Source of the DNA: CAYUCJ01 sp049282265
Lineage (GTDB): Bacteria > Desulfobacterota > DSM-4660 > Desulfatiglandales > Desulfatiglandaceae
Direction: 5' to 3'
Length of the DNA stretch: 64,000 nt
NCBI GenBank assembly: GCA_049282265.1
Contig: JBAPTR010000126.1
Location: 39,642 to 103,641 of the forward strand
Shown here: positions 17,559 through 25,183 of the stretch, in pieces
How positions within the stretch are numbered: the stretch's first letter is position 1
Layout of the letters: every line of letters starts with the position of its first letter
Made by a program: the position numbers and the translations under genes
The notes under the pieces: model-generated
Database searches by the model: none
What the model saw: the letters and a program-made list of their open reading frames with translations, nothing else
What the model was told of the DNA's origin: nothing

Positions 17559-19367
17559 ATGGAACCATTGACTACTGAAATGATCCTGGTCATGATCATG
17601 ATCGGCATAGCCATCTTCCTGTTTATAGCCGAGTGGGTACGTGTTGATGTTGTCGCTATCCTGATGATGGTTGCGTTACCGCTGTTGCACCTTGTAACGC
17701 CCAAAGAGGCCTTTGTCGGTTTCAGCAGCAACGCGGTGATTTCCATCATCGCCGTTATCATCATAGGGGCTGGCCTTGACAAGACCGGGCTGATCAATAA
17801 CCTGGTCCGTCCGGTGCTTCGCATCGCCGGGAGGAGCGAGTCGCGGGTCGTTATTGCCATCTCTCTGACGGTGGCGGTTATCTCCAGTTTCATGCAGAAC
17901 ATCGGCGCGGCCGCCCTTTTTCTCCCGGCCATTCAGCGGGTGAGCAAGATGCTCAAAATCCCCTTGAGCAAGCTCCTGATGCCAATCGGGTTCTCCGCCA
18001 TCCTTGGCGGCACCATCACCCTGGTGGGATGCAGTCCCCTGATCCTCCTAAATGACTTGCTGGAGCCCTTCCATCTCAAGCCTTTTCACCTGTTCGACGT
18101 GACGCCCATCGGCCTGGCCCTGGTGGCGAGCGGCATTGCCTGTTTTATCCTTTTCGGTCGTTTTATCCTGCCCCAAGGGGTCGTGGAGACTGGGGAAGAA
18201 GGCGCTGCCTCTGAGTTGAGGAACGCCCTGGAAGAACTTGGGGAGCCCTATGAAATTCATACCCCTGCGGATTTTACGCATTACCGCGAGCCGGTCCTCG
18301 TGGCAGATCTCAGGCGGCGTTACCTCGTCAATGTGGTGGGTATCATTGAACCCCCCGATTTCAAGGTCCTTTCCCCGAGCCCGGAAGAGGAAGTACGATC
18401 GGATATTGATTTTTTGGTATATGGCAAGGAGAAGGATGTCCTGAGAATGGCGGAAGGGGAGGGGATGAAGGTCAAGGAGGACTTGGATGTGTTTAAAAGT
18501 GATGTCTCCGAAAGCACTTCAGGCACGGTGGAGGCGGTTGTGGCCCCACGGTCCCCTTTCGCCGGGAAGACCCTCAACCAGATCAGCCTGCAGGACCGTT
18601 TTCGCGTGACCCCACTTGCCATCTATCGCCACGGTGAGACCTACAGGGCCGAAATAGGCGATCTCGTGTTTGCCGTCGGCGACGCTATCCTCATTCAAGG
18701 CAACTGGCGCCGGCTCAAGCTGCTCCAAGCCGAAGGAGGTCTCCTTTTCACGACGCCCATTGATGTGGAGTTGATGCGCCCGGAAAAGGCCATGTGGGCC
18801 GGTCTCTGGCTTGCGGTCGCCCTGACCATGATCATGGCGTTCAAAATACAGCTCTCAGTGAGTCTCATGACCGGCGCCCTAGGGATGATCATTACGAGAG
18901 TCCTCAGTATCGATGAGGCCTACGGCGCCGTGGATTGGCGTACCATCTTCCTGCTGGCCGGTTTGATCCCCTTGGGTATTGCCACCGAGAAGACGGGAGC
19001 GGCCGCATGGATTGCCCATGCCGTGCTGAACGCCATCGGGACGGTAGAACCGATTGTTCTCCTCACAGTGATCGGGATTCTGTCGACCATTTTCACCCTG
19101 GTCATATCCAATGTGGGTGCCACAGTGCTTCTTGTACCTCTTGTGGTGAATATGGCCATAGCCGCCAACGCGGATCCGCGTATGGCCGCCCTGGTTGTGG
19201 GCCTTGCCACCAGCAACTCCTTCATGCTGCCCACGCACCAGGTGAATGCCCTTTATATGGGGCCAGGGCGATACAGGAGCGTGGATTTCATGAAGGCCGG
19301 TCTTGTGATCAGCGTTGTTTTTATCGTAGTGATGATCGGAATGATTTATCTTATATACGGGGTATAG
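17559..19367 (+). CDS. DASS/SLC13-family anion transporter with two TrkA_C (RCK_C) domains
   Basis: A 602-residue inner-membrane transporter. N-terminal helices up to about residue 200 include the SxQN/NIGAA-type loop (SSFMQNIGAAALFLPA) and TITLVGCSPLILL. A cytoplasmic region (about 205-405) holds two TrkA_C-like modules (for example SPFAGKTLNQISLQDRF). The second membrane half follows, with SNVGATVLLVPLVVNMA and LATSNSFMLPTHQ. This architecture occurs in putative sulfate/dicarboxylate transporters of many bacteria. In a sulfate reducer sulfate or sulfite is a reasonable substrate guess, but this cannot be decided. TTG at 17556 directly precedes the ATG at 17559 and could also serve as start (GAGAGGA upstream). 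Confidence 0.85.
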   Translation: MEPLTTEMILVMIMIGIAIFLFIAEWVRVDVVAILMMVALPLLHLVTPKEAFVGFSSNAVISIIAVIIIGAGLDKTGLINNLVRPVLRIAGRSESRVVIAISLTVAVISSFMQNIGAAALFLPAIQRVSKMLKIPLSKLLMPIGFSAILGGTITLVGCSPLILLNDLLEPFHLKPFHLFDVTPIGLALVASGIACFILFGRFILPQGVVETGEEGAASELRNALEELGEPYEIHTPADFTHYREPVLVADLRRRYLVNVVGIIEPPDFKVLSPSPEEEVRSDIDFLVYGKEKDVLRMAEGEGMKVKEDLDVFKSDVSESTSGTVEAVVAPRSPFAGKTLNQISLQDRFRVTPLAIYRHGETYRAEIGDLVFAVGDAILIQGNWRRLKLLQAEGGLLFTTPIDVELMRPEKAMWAGLWLAVALTMIMAFKIQLSVSLMTGALGMIITRVLSIDEAYGAVDWRTIFLLAGLIPLGIATEKTGAAAWIAHAVLNAIGTVEPIVLLTVIGILSTIFTLVISNVGATVLLVPLVVNMAIAANADPRMAALVVGLATSNSFMLPTHQVNALYMGPGRYRSVDFMKAGLVISVVFIVVMIGMIYLIYGV

Positions 19368-19455
19368 AATTGATGAGTTCCTTGGAAGTCATCATCGTGC
19401 CCATGGACGGACTTTTTACGGTTCCATCAGAATTAGAAAGAAGGTGAAAAGACGT

Positions 19456-20268
19456 ATGGCTGTTATAACCATTTCAAGAGGATCCTACAGTAAAGGAAAA
19501 GAAGTGGCCGAGAGGGTGGCCGAACGGCTGGGGTATGAATGCATCAGCCGGGATGTACTCCTGGAAGCCAGCGACCATTTTCATATTCCTGAGGTAAAAC
19601 TCATACGGGCCATCCATGACGCCCCTTCCATCCTGGACCGATTCAAACACGGGAAACAGATTTTTATCGCGTATATCCGCAGTGCGCTCATGTCCCGGGT
19701 GGCCAACGATAATATTGTCTATCACGGCCTCGCCGGTCATGTGCTGCTTACCGGGGTGCCCAATGTGCTCAAGGTGCGGATCATCGCAGATATGAAGGAC
19801 CGGATCAAGGCCGAAATGGAACGGGAAGGTATCAGTGAAGAGGATGCCCGTATTCTTCTCCAAAAAGATGACGAAGAACGGAGAAAATGGACCAGAAGCC
19901 TATATGGAGTTGACCCCTGGGACAGTTCTCTCTATGATCTCGTGATTCACATCAGCAAATTGAGGGTTTCTGATGCCGTGGATTTTGTATGCCAGGCCGC
20001 CACGAAAGATCAATTCAAGACTACGGAACCCTATCGCCGGAAAATCGAGGACCTGGCTGTGGCCTGTCAGGTGAAGGCGGCCCTGGTGGACCCCTTTTTC
20101 GACGTTGGTGTGACCAGCGAGTATGGCAACGTGCTGATCTACACGAAGACAGGCGATCGCCAGGTGGGCAAGTTGAAGGCAAGGGCAAGGGCAATCAAAA
20201 GGGAAGTAGAAGGCATCAACCACCTGGAGGTCCACGCCGGTGTGCAGTTCCCGGAAAATGCAATATGA
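19456..20268 (+). CDS. Cytidylate-kinase-like protein with BON-like C-terminal domain (copy 1)
   Basis: A 270-residue protein of the PF13189 cytidylate-kinase-like family: it starts MAVITISRGSYSKGKEVAER and continues LGYECISRDVLLEAS, as in family members. The P-loop glycines are degenerate, so kinase activity is doubtful. The last ~70 residues (VKAALVDPFFDVGVTSEYGN through VEGINHLEVHAG) look like a BON domain, a fold that binds phospholipid or small ligands. A second homologue follows 77 bases downstream. A GTG 12 bases upstream (19444) is a possible alternative start. The family's role is unknown; it is recurrent beside transporters and universal-stress genes. Confidence 0.75.
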   Translation: MAVITISRGSYSKGKEVAERVAERLGYECISRDVLLEASDHFHIPEVKLIRAIHDAPSILDRFKHGKQIFIAYIRSALMSRVANDNIVYHGLAGHVLLTGVPNVLKVRIIADMKDRIKAEMEREGISEEDARILLQKDDEERRKWTRSLYGVDPWDSSLYDLVIHISKLRVSDAVDFVCQAATKDQFKTTEPYRRKIEDLAVACQVKAALVDPFFDVGVTSEYGNVLIYTKTGDRQVGKLKARARAIKREVEGINHLEVHAGVQFPENAI

Positions 20269-20345
20269 AATGCGGATTGAAAGTCCAGATCGGGAAGGGT
20301 AAATCTCTAAGAGAATCGAAATCCATTCATTGAGAGGATACGATC

Positions 20346-21170
20346 ATGCCCATCATCATCATTTCTTCGGATTCTTACAAAACAGGCCGGGATATCGCGG
20401 AAAGGATCGCCAAGACCACTGGCTACGATTATGTGGACCGGGAAATTCTGGGTCCCGCAGCAGCAAAGGCGAATATAGAGGAGGAGAAACTCGTCAAGTC
20501 CCTTGAAGAGACGTCTTCATTTCTGGGGCTCTCTTCCAAGATGAAAAACAGGTGTCTGGCCTATGTCCAGGAGGCCACCCTGGGGCAGCTCCTGGAAGAC
20601 AACGTGGTCTGTCATGGTTTGGGCGCCCATCTCTATGTATTGGGCGTTTCCCACGCCCTGAAGGTGCGCGTCCTGACCGAGCCTGAGGAACTGGCCCGAC
20701 AATTATCCCAGGATGGAGGAGGGGCACCGGAGAAATCAAGGAAAACCATCAAGCGGCTGGAGGCGCAGCAGAGAAAGTGGTCCCTTGAGGCCTTTGATCT
20801 GGATGAGACGGATCCTTCCAACTACGATATGGTCATAAGCCTCAGCCAGATCGACCCGGACGAGGCGGTGAGAACCATCGCCGATATGTCGGGTTACCGT
20901 AAATTCCAGCCCATGACCTATTCCATCAAGTGCCTCAAAGACAAGGAACTGGCCGGCAGGGTGCGTGTGGCGCTCATGGAACGGTTTCCCGATGTCAGGG
21001 TCCAGGCGAACGGCAGTACGATAGTAGTGGAAACCAAGGCCATAAAGAGAGAGAAACAAAAAAGGACCGAGGCTATCAAGGGGTTGGCCGTTGGTATTGT
21101 AGGCGTTGATTATGTTGAAGTTCACGTGGCCAACGATATCTTCAGGCAGGCCGCCGAGAGTTCTCGCTAA
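20346..21170 (+). CDS. Cytidylate-kinase-like protein with BON-like C-terminal domain (copy 2)
   Basis: A 274-residue paralogue of the preceding gene, starting MPIIIISSDSYKTGRDIAER, TTGYDYVDREILGPA. Its nucleotide-binding loop is even less like a Walker A (SSDSYKTGRD). The C-terminal part (VRVALMERFPDVRVQANGST...VGVDYVEVHVA) again resembles a BON domain. The start has GAGAGG upstream. Together the pair may form a heterodimeric ligand sensor rather than two enzymes; this is inference from loss of the loop and from the downstream response regulator and kinase. Confidence 0.72.
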   Translation: MPIIIISSDSYKTGRDIAERIAKTTGYDYVDREILGPAAAKANIEEEKLVKSLEETSSFLGLSSKMKNRCLAYVQEATLGQLLEDNVVCHGLGAHLYVLGVSHALKVRVLTEPEELARQLSQDGGGAPEKSRKTIKRLEAQQRKWSLEAFDLDETDPSNYDMVISLSQIDPDEAVRTIADMSGYRKFQPMTYSIKCLKDKELAGRVRVALMERFPDVRVQANGSTIVVETKAIKREKQKRTEAIKGLAVGIVGVDYVEVHVANDIFRQAAESSR

Positions 21171-21192
21171 TGTTATAAAATAAACCCATTCC

Positions 21193-21310
21193 ATTTTGCA
21201 TTCAAGATGATACCAAGGCGGAAAGGAGTAGGCGACGGAGGCGTACAGTAAGGGTACGTCGAGGAGGTTGCGACGCGGCCAACGCCGGTAGCGCTTGAAT
21301 GCGAATTGGA
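21193..21310. repeat. Dispersed GC-rich repeat with inverted ends
   Basis: The element runs from TTTTGCATTCAAG near 21195 to CGCTTGAATGCGAATTGG near 21292-21309; the terminal parts form an inverted repeat (GCATTCAAG against CTTGAATGC). The core is rich in GGCG/GAGG tracts. A second, partial copy of its right end (CCGGTAGCGCTTGAGTGCGAATTGG) lies at about 32500-32524, also directly upstream of a gene. It does not look coding and is probably a REP/MITE-like element. Confidence 0.65.
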
Positions 21311-21324
21311 ACAAGGAGGGTAAC

Positions 21325-21732
21325 ATGTCTGAACGGCTGGACGTTATGCTCGTGGATGATGAACCTATCGTGGGAAAGAGGCTTAAACCGGCACTGGACA
21401 AAATCGGCTGTGATGTGGAGGTCTTTCAGAATCCTAAGGCGGCCCTGGACCGCATCAATGAGAAGGAATTCGATATCGTGGTCACGGATATTCGGATGGA
21501 TGAAATAGACGGACTCCAGATCCTGGAAGAGGTGGTCAAGAAATCGAAACGCACCAAGGTCATTATGATAACGGGCTATGCCATGATGGCGGTGGCCCGT
21601 GAAGCCATGGAAAAAGGGGCCTTTGACTTCCTTGCCAAGCCCTTTAAACCGGATGATCTCAGAAAGGTCATTGCAAAGGCAGCCAAAGCACTGGGCTCGC
21701 CCATCGACTTTACGGGCGGGGCTGAGGGGTAG
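21325..21732 (+). CDS. Single-domain response regulator (CheY-like receiver)
   Basis: A 135-residue receiver: VMLVDDEP acidic pocket, IVVTDIRM phospho-acceptor, MITGYA, FDFLAKPFK lysine. No output domain. The ATG at 21325 has AAGGAGGG 4 bases upstream, which excludes a TTG 30 bases earlier. It is paralogous to the receiver at 10858-11244. It lies 40 bases before a histidine kinase gene, its probable partner. Confidence 0.92.
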   Translation: MSERLDVMLVDDEPIVGKRLKPALDKIGCDVEVFQNPKAALDRINEKEFDIVVTDIRMDEIDGLQILEEVVKKSKRTKVIMITGYAMMAVAREAMEKGAFDFLAKPFKPDDLRKVIAKAAKALGSPIDFTGGAEG

Positions 21733-21772
21733 AGGAACCCTTTATCCGTGAAGGCTTAATCCCGGAGTTGCC

Positions 21773-23335
21773 ATGATCGACGAAACCACGAATGTGGATG
21801 TGGAAAAGGGGAGCGGTGGGGGCACTCTGGAGGGGAGCTATGACCGCATAGCGGCCATTGAAACGGCCCGGAAGGCGCTCATTTCCCGAAAACGCCTCAC
21901 CTTGAGGCTGCAGATCTACCTGAGTTTTTCTCTGATCGTCCTGATCGGCGTGTTCATAGCCGTTGCATTGGTGACGATCAATGCCCGCGTGGAAAAGAAA
22001 CTTCATTTTCTGCAGATCGCCGATGAATTCACCCTGGAGATTATTCAGGCCAGGCGCTTTGAAAAAAACTATTTCCTCTACGGGACCAATCTGAGTGATG
22101 CCGTTGAAAATGTCCACAAGGCCAGGGACATCCTCAGGCGGCATGAGGGTGAACTCAGCAAAGTCCTTGAAAAAACCTATGCCATTATCCTGGCCAACAT
22201 AGACCGCTACCAGAAACTGCTGGAGCGGCTTGTGGGCATGGAGGAAAGCGAGACCTTCACCCCTGACAAGCTTCGCATCAAAAAAGAGATTGAGCTGGGA
22301 CTGCGGCAAGACGGCCGGGAGATGGCCTTCATTGCCCAGGAACTCATCGAGAGAGAAAGAAAGGCCGTCTCAATCATCCTTTCCCGCTCAAGAACAATCC
22401 ACATCTATTCCCTTATCCTGCTGGTCATTTATCTGGCTGCCAATGCCACGTATCTCATCAATCGTCTCCTGGGCAACATCAAACGTTTTTCAGATTACGC
22501 CCAGCGCATTGCATCAGGGGACTTTACGCCGATCACGCCTGCGAAACGCTACCAGGACGAATTCACCGACCTAGCCCTGGGCATCAACCAGATGATCCTG
22601 GAGCTGGAAAACCGGGAAGCCGTACTGATTCAGTCCCACAAGATGCGGGCCGTGGGCACCCTCACGGCCGGCGTGGCCCATGAGCTGAACAACCCCTTGA
22701 ACAATATCACGCTAACGGCCCATATGCTTCTGGAAGATTACAAAGCCCTGGATGATGACGAGCGTAAAGAGATGATCAGTGATATGATCAGTGAATCGGG
22801 GCGGTCCAAGAAGATCATCAGCAATTTGCTCGATTTTGCCAGGGAATCCAGCTCCCAGGTGGAATCCCTGGATTTGAGCAAACTGCTTGAGGAGACTATT
22901 GCCCTTGCTTCCAACCAGTTAAAACTTTCGGGAATCCGGATCACGTTTCAGACCACGGACAACCTGCCGCGCGTCCACGGTGACGGGCAGCAGCTCCAGC
23001 AGGTTTTCCTGAACCTCATCATGAATGCCGTTGATGCCTCTTCAAAAGGGGGGCGGGTGCAGGTACTGGTCCTCCCCGCGGACGACCCCGGCTACGTGGC
23101 GGTGAAGGTCATGGATTCAGGAACGGGCATTCCCGAGCACATATTGCCGTCAATCTTCGACCCGTTTTTCACCACCAAGGCCAAGGGAAAGGGGACAGGA
23201 CTGGGCCTCAGCGTTTCACAGGGAATTGTGGCGAAGCACGGCGGACGCATTCGAGTGGCCAGCAAGGAAGGACAGGGGGCCACCTTTACCGTGACCCTTC
23301 CCATTACGACGATTCCCGCCAAGATATCCACCTAA
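21773..23335 (+). CDS. Membrane sensor histidine kinase (paralogue of the kinase at 15754-17178)
   Basis: A 520-residue kinase: a ~45-residue cytoplasmic lead, TM1 (YLSFSLIVLIGVFIAVALV), a sensor region of about 150 residues, TM2 (IYSLILLVIYLAANATYLI), HAMP, HisKA with TAGVAHELNNPLNN, and an ATPase domain (LNLIMNAVDAS, MDSGTGIPE, GKGTGLGLS). The stretch around the phospho-His is nearly identical to that of the other kinase, so the two systems are probably duplicates. The stop TAA overlaps the stop codon of the convergent carbonic-anhydrase-like gene. Confidence 0.93.
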   Translation: MIDETTNVDVEKGSGGGTLEGSYDRIAAIETARKALISRKRLTLRLQIYLSFSLIVLIGVFIAVALVTINARVEKKLHFLQIADEFTLEIIQARRFEKNYFLYGTNLSDAVENVHKARDILRRHEGELSKVLEKTYAIILANIDRYQKLLERLVGMEESETFTPDKLRIKKEIELGLRQDGREMAFIAQELIERERKAVSIILSRSRTIHIYSLILLVIYLAANATYLINRLLGNIKRFSDYAQRIASGDFTPITPAKRYQDEFTDLALGINQMILELENREAVLIQSHKMRAVGTLTAGVAHELNNPLNNITLTAHMLLEDYKALDDDERKEMISDMISESGRSKKIISNLLDFARESSSQVESLDLSKLLEETIALASNQLKLSGIRITFQTTDNLPRVHGDGQQLQQVFLNLIMNAVDASSKGGRVQVLVLPADDPGYVAVKVMDSGTGIPEHILPSIFDPFFTTKAKGKGTGLGLSVSQGIVAKHGGRIRVASKEGQGATFTVTLPITTIPAKIST

Positions 23336-23718
23336 CGGTCGTCCAGTGGGATCTCACTGACTTCCCAGTTTTCGTCCACCCACAGGCCTATAATTTCCAT
23401 ATCAGGATATCTCTCACGCAGCATCACGACAGCCTCCCTGGTGTGAAGGAGCTGTTCCTCTTCCGTGGCCGGATTCCCGGCGCAGTCGTGATGACCTATC
23501 ACGGCTATTCCTTTGGAATGGTGCTTGTCAACGGATATGTTCACCCTGTTGAGAATGGAATCCACCAGTTCGGGTTCGGGCTGGTTGGCAAGCAGGTGGT
23601 TTGGCCCTGGTTCGGAGACGATGTCCACGTGCTCGGCATTGAACCGATCCTGGAGATAGGTAATGACAGGCAACTGGACCCGTCCGTCCATGCAGTTGAT
23701 GGCTGTGCAGAATTTCAT
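23332..23718 (-). CDS. Small beta-carbonic-anhydrase-like protein
   Basis: A 128-residue protein carrying the two zinc-site motifs of beta-carbonic anhydrases: C-x-D-x-R (INCMDGRVQ) near the N-terminus and H-x-x-C (GHHDCAGNP) about 70 residues later. It is much shorter than typical beta-CAs (~200) and belongs to a small-CA-like group seen in anaerobes; hydration of CO2 is plausible but unproven. ATG at 23718 is preferred because GGTGGGA lies 5 bases upstream; ATG 23733 is possible. A longer upstream reading would run into an intergenic repeat and is unlikely. Confidence 0.65.
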   Translation of the reverse strand: MKFCTAINCMDGRVQLPVITYLQDRFNAEHVDIVSEPGPNHLLANQPEPELVDSILNRVNISVDKHHSKGIAVIGHHDCAGNPATEEEQLLHTREAVVMLRERYPDMEIIGLWVDENWEVSEIPLDDR

Positions 23719-23772
23719 GCTGTATCCCACCATGCCGCCACTGCCAGAAGGCAGGGAAGGTTTCTTGAAAAT

Positions 23773-23812
23773 GAACATCGAACATCGAACATCGAACGTC
23801 CAACTTCGAATG
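23773..23812. repeat. Left end repeat of a four-helix-bundle cassette
   Basis: About 40 bp consisting of GAACATC units (GAACATCGAACATCGAACAT...) ending CAACTTCGAATG. The reverse complement of the segment at 24221-24260 (GAACATCCAACATCGAACGT...CGAATG) is closely similar, so the two form imperfect inverted repeats around the gene at 23850-24213. Confidence 0.7.
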
Positions 23813-23849
23813 AAAAACAAAACCCCACTACTGAAGGAAGTTTCAGCAG

Positions 23850-24213
23850 CTATTTCTGTTTCTTTTCGGCCGTTTTGATACTCGTAACAAAAATCTTAAT
23901 TAATTCCTCTGTTTCCTTTAAGATTGCATTTAGCAGTTGAGGATTTTCAATTAGTGGTACACTCTGAACAAGTCTTAACCATCTCTGGGTCTCCCTAAGT
24001 TCCTTTAATGAAATACGGAGCTTATGGACAAAGTCCTTTGTGGACTCTGCGGCCTGAGCTTCACCATGGTTTGGATAAGGAGACGTCCCCGATCTTAACA
24101 ACTGGCCGGCAACATGGTTGGCTGCGCGGGTATTCGGCAGGTATTCAACGATCTTTATGATTCGTACCGAATACTCAAGGAGCCTTCCTTCAAGATCGTA
24201 TGTTCGGACTCAT
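23850..24213 (-). pseudogene. Four-helix-bundle protein (S23/IVP family), frameshifted near the N-terminus
   Basis: The frame reads LLEYSVRIIKIVEYLP, QLLRSGTSPYPNHGEAQAAES, LKELRETQRWLRL and ends TAEKKQK with TAG at 23850. These are the hallmarks of the four-helix-bundle family first known from 23S rRNA intervening sequences. The only ATG in place (24211-24213, with GGCGGAAG upstream) is in another frame and meets TGA after 7 codons; removing one base from the AGTCCGAAC tract would restore an ordinary N-terminus. So the gene carries a single-base frameshift, or the read has an error. It lies inside inverted repeats (23773-23812, 24221-24260), consistent with a small mobile cassette. Confidence 0.75.
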
Positions 24214-24220
24214 CTTCCGC

Positions 24221-24260
24221 CATTCAACATTCGATGTTGAACGTTCGATGTTGGATGTTC
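24221..24260. repeat. Right end repeat of the four-helix-bundle cassette
   Basis: CATTCAACATTCGATGTTGAACG... to GTTGGATGTTC; inverted counterpart of 23773-23812. Within it CATTCGATGTTG-type units are themselves partly palindromic. Confidence 0.7.
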
Positions 24261-24280
24261 TTTCTTTCCAGTATTTTCCT

Positions 24281-24964
24281 CTACTCTCCCAGCTTGTCCA
24301 TCAGCTCTTTGGAAACGTCCTTTACCCCCGGTCTTCCATCCAGCTCAATGAACCTGGGCATGCCGTTGTTCCCGGCGGAAAGGCCCTTGTAGAAATTGAC
24401 GGCTGCCATGGTGCCGGTCTCTTCATCGTAATAGATATTGTGCCGCTGGTCGATGGCCCCCTCGTCCTGATCGTCTGACCGGGTTTTCAGATCGCCGCCG
24501 CACACCCTGCATTTGTCACCGTCAGGCCTGATGGCGTCAATAAAGACATTGTTGGGGTGGTTGTTGTCATTGACACAGAGCCTGCGCCCCATGATCCTGT
24601 CCTTCGCAATCTGGCGGCCCAGGACCATCTCTATAACAATGTCCACGTCAATGCCTTCAGCCTTCAGGGCCTTGTCCATCTCCCGGGCTTGGGTGAGATT
24701 GCGCGGAAATCCATCCAGGAGCCAGCCGTTCCGGCAGTCGTCCTTCTTGAGGCGGTCCAGGATCATGGGTATGGTGATGGTATCGGGAACCAGTTCGCCC
24801 CTGTCGATATAGCCCTTTGCTTCCTTACCGAGGTCCGTCCCCCGGGAGATGTTGTCACGAAAAATAACACCTGTTTCGATATGGGGGATCTGGTATTTTT
24901 CCTTTACGATAGCACCTTGCGTGCCCTTTCCACTGCCGTTTGGTCCGAAAAACAGAATCTTCAT
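24281..24964 (-). CDS. adk: Adenylate kinase
   Basis: A 227-residue adenylate kinase (ATP + AMP to 2 ADP): P-loop GPNGSGKGTQ at residues 7-16, AMP-binding region IETGVIFRDNISRGTDLG, and DGFPRNLTQAREMD. The LID region is long and contains cysteines and histidines (RRLCVNDNNH..., DKCRVCGGDL), suggesting a zinc-binding LID as in many Gram-positive and deltaproteobacterial enzymes. A good GGAGAAG site precedes the ATG. It is not adjacent to secY or ribosomal genes as in many bacteria. Confidence 0.93.
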   Translation of the reverse strand: MKILFFGPNGSGKGTQGAIVKEKYQIPHIETGVIFRDNISRGTDLGKEAKGYIDRGELVPDTITIPMILDRLKKDDCRNGWLLDGFPRNLTQAREMDKALKAEGIDVDIVIEMVLGRQIAKDRIMGRRLCVNDNNHPNNVFIDAIRPDGDKCRVCGGDLKTRSDDQDEGAIDQRHNIYYDEETGTMAAVNFYKGLSAGNNGMPRFIELDGRPGVKDVSKELMDKLGE

Positions 24965-24992
24965 CTTTTCTTCTCCTTTTGATTTCTATTAA

Positions 24993-25070
24993 GACAGGAT
25001 CAACAGGATTGACGTAATAGTTTTCAATCAGGATAGATATCTTGTTTGTCCTGTGAGCCTGTCACGTTCT
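24993..25070. repeat. CAGGAT-type intergenic repeat
   Basis: The leader of adk contains GACAGGATCAACAGGATTGA, then ATCAGGATAGATATCTTG and TTTGTCCTGTGAGCCTGTC. Such ACAGGAT(C/T)AACAGGAT / TTTGTCCTGT units recur between genes in many environmental deltaproteobacteria. Only this copy is seen in the window, so assignment as a repeat rests on general knowledge of the motif. Confidence 0.35.
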
Positions 25071-25183
25071 TTCCCATTAGAGTTTATGATCTATTGTCAC
25101 CAGGTTGTTGCAGGTTGTTCGCTGCCGCAAAACGTTTAAAGACATCCGAAGACTATTTCAATATCGCGGCTTATGTCAAGTGG

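Noticed and set aside
23771..23803. Short tandem GAACATC units resembling a CRISPR or microsatellite
   Set aside because: Units of 7-9 bp without spacers; better explained as the end repeat of a four-helix-bundle cassette.
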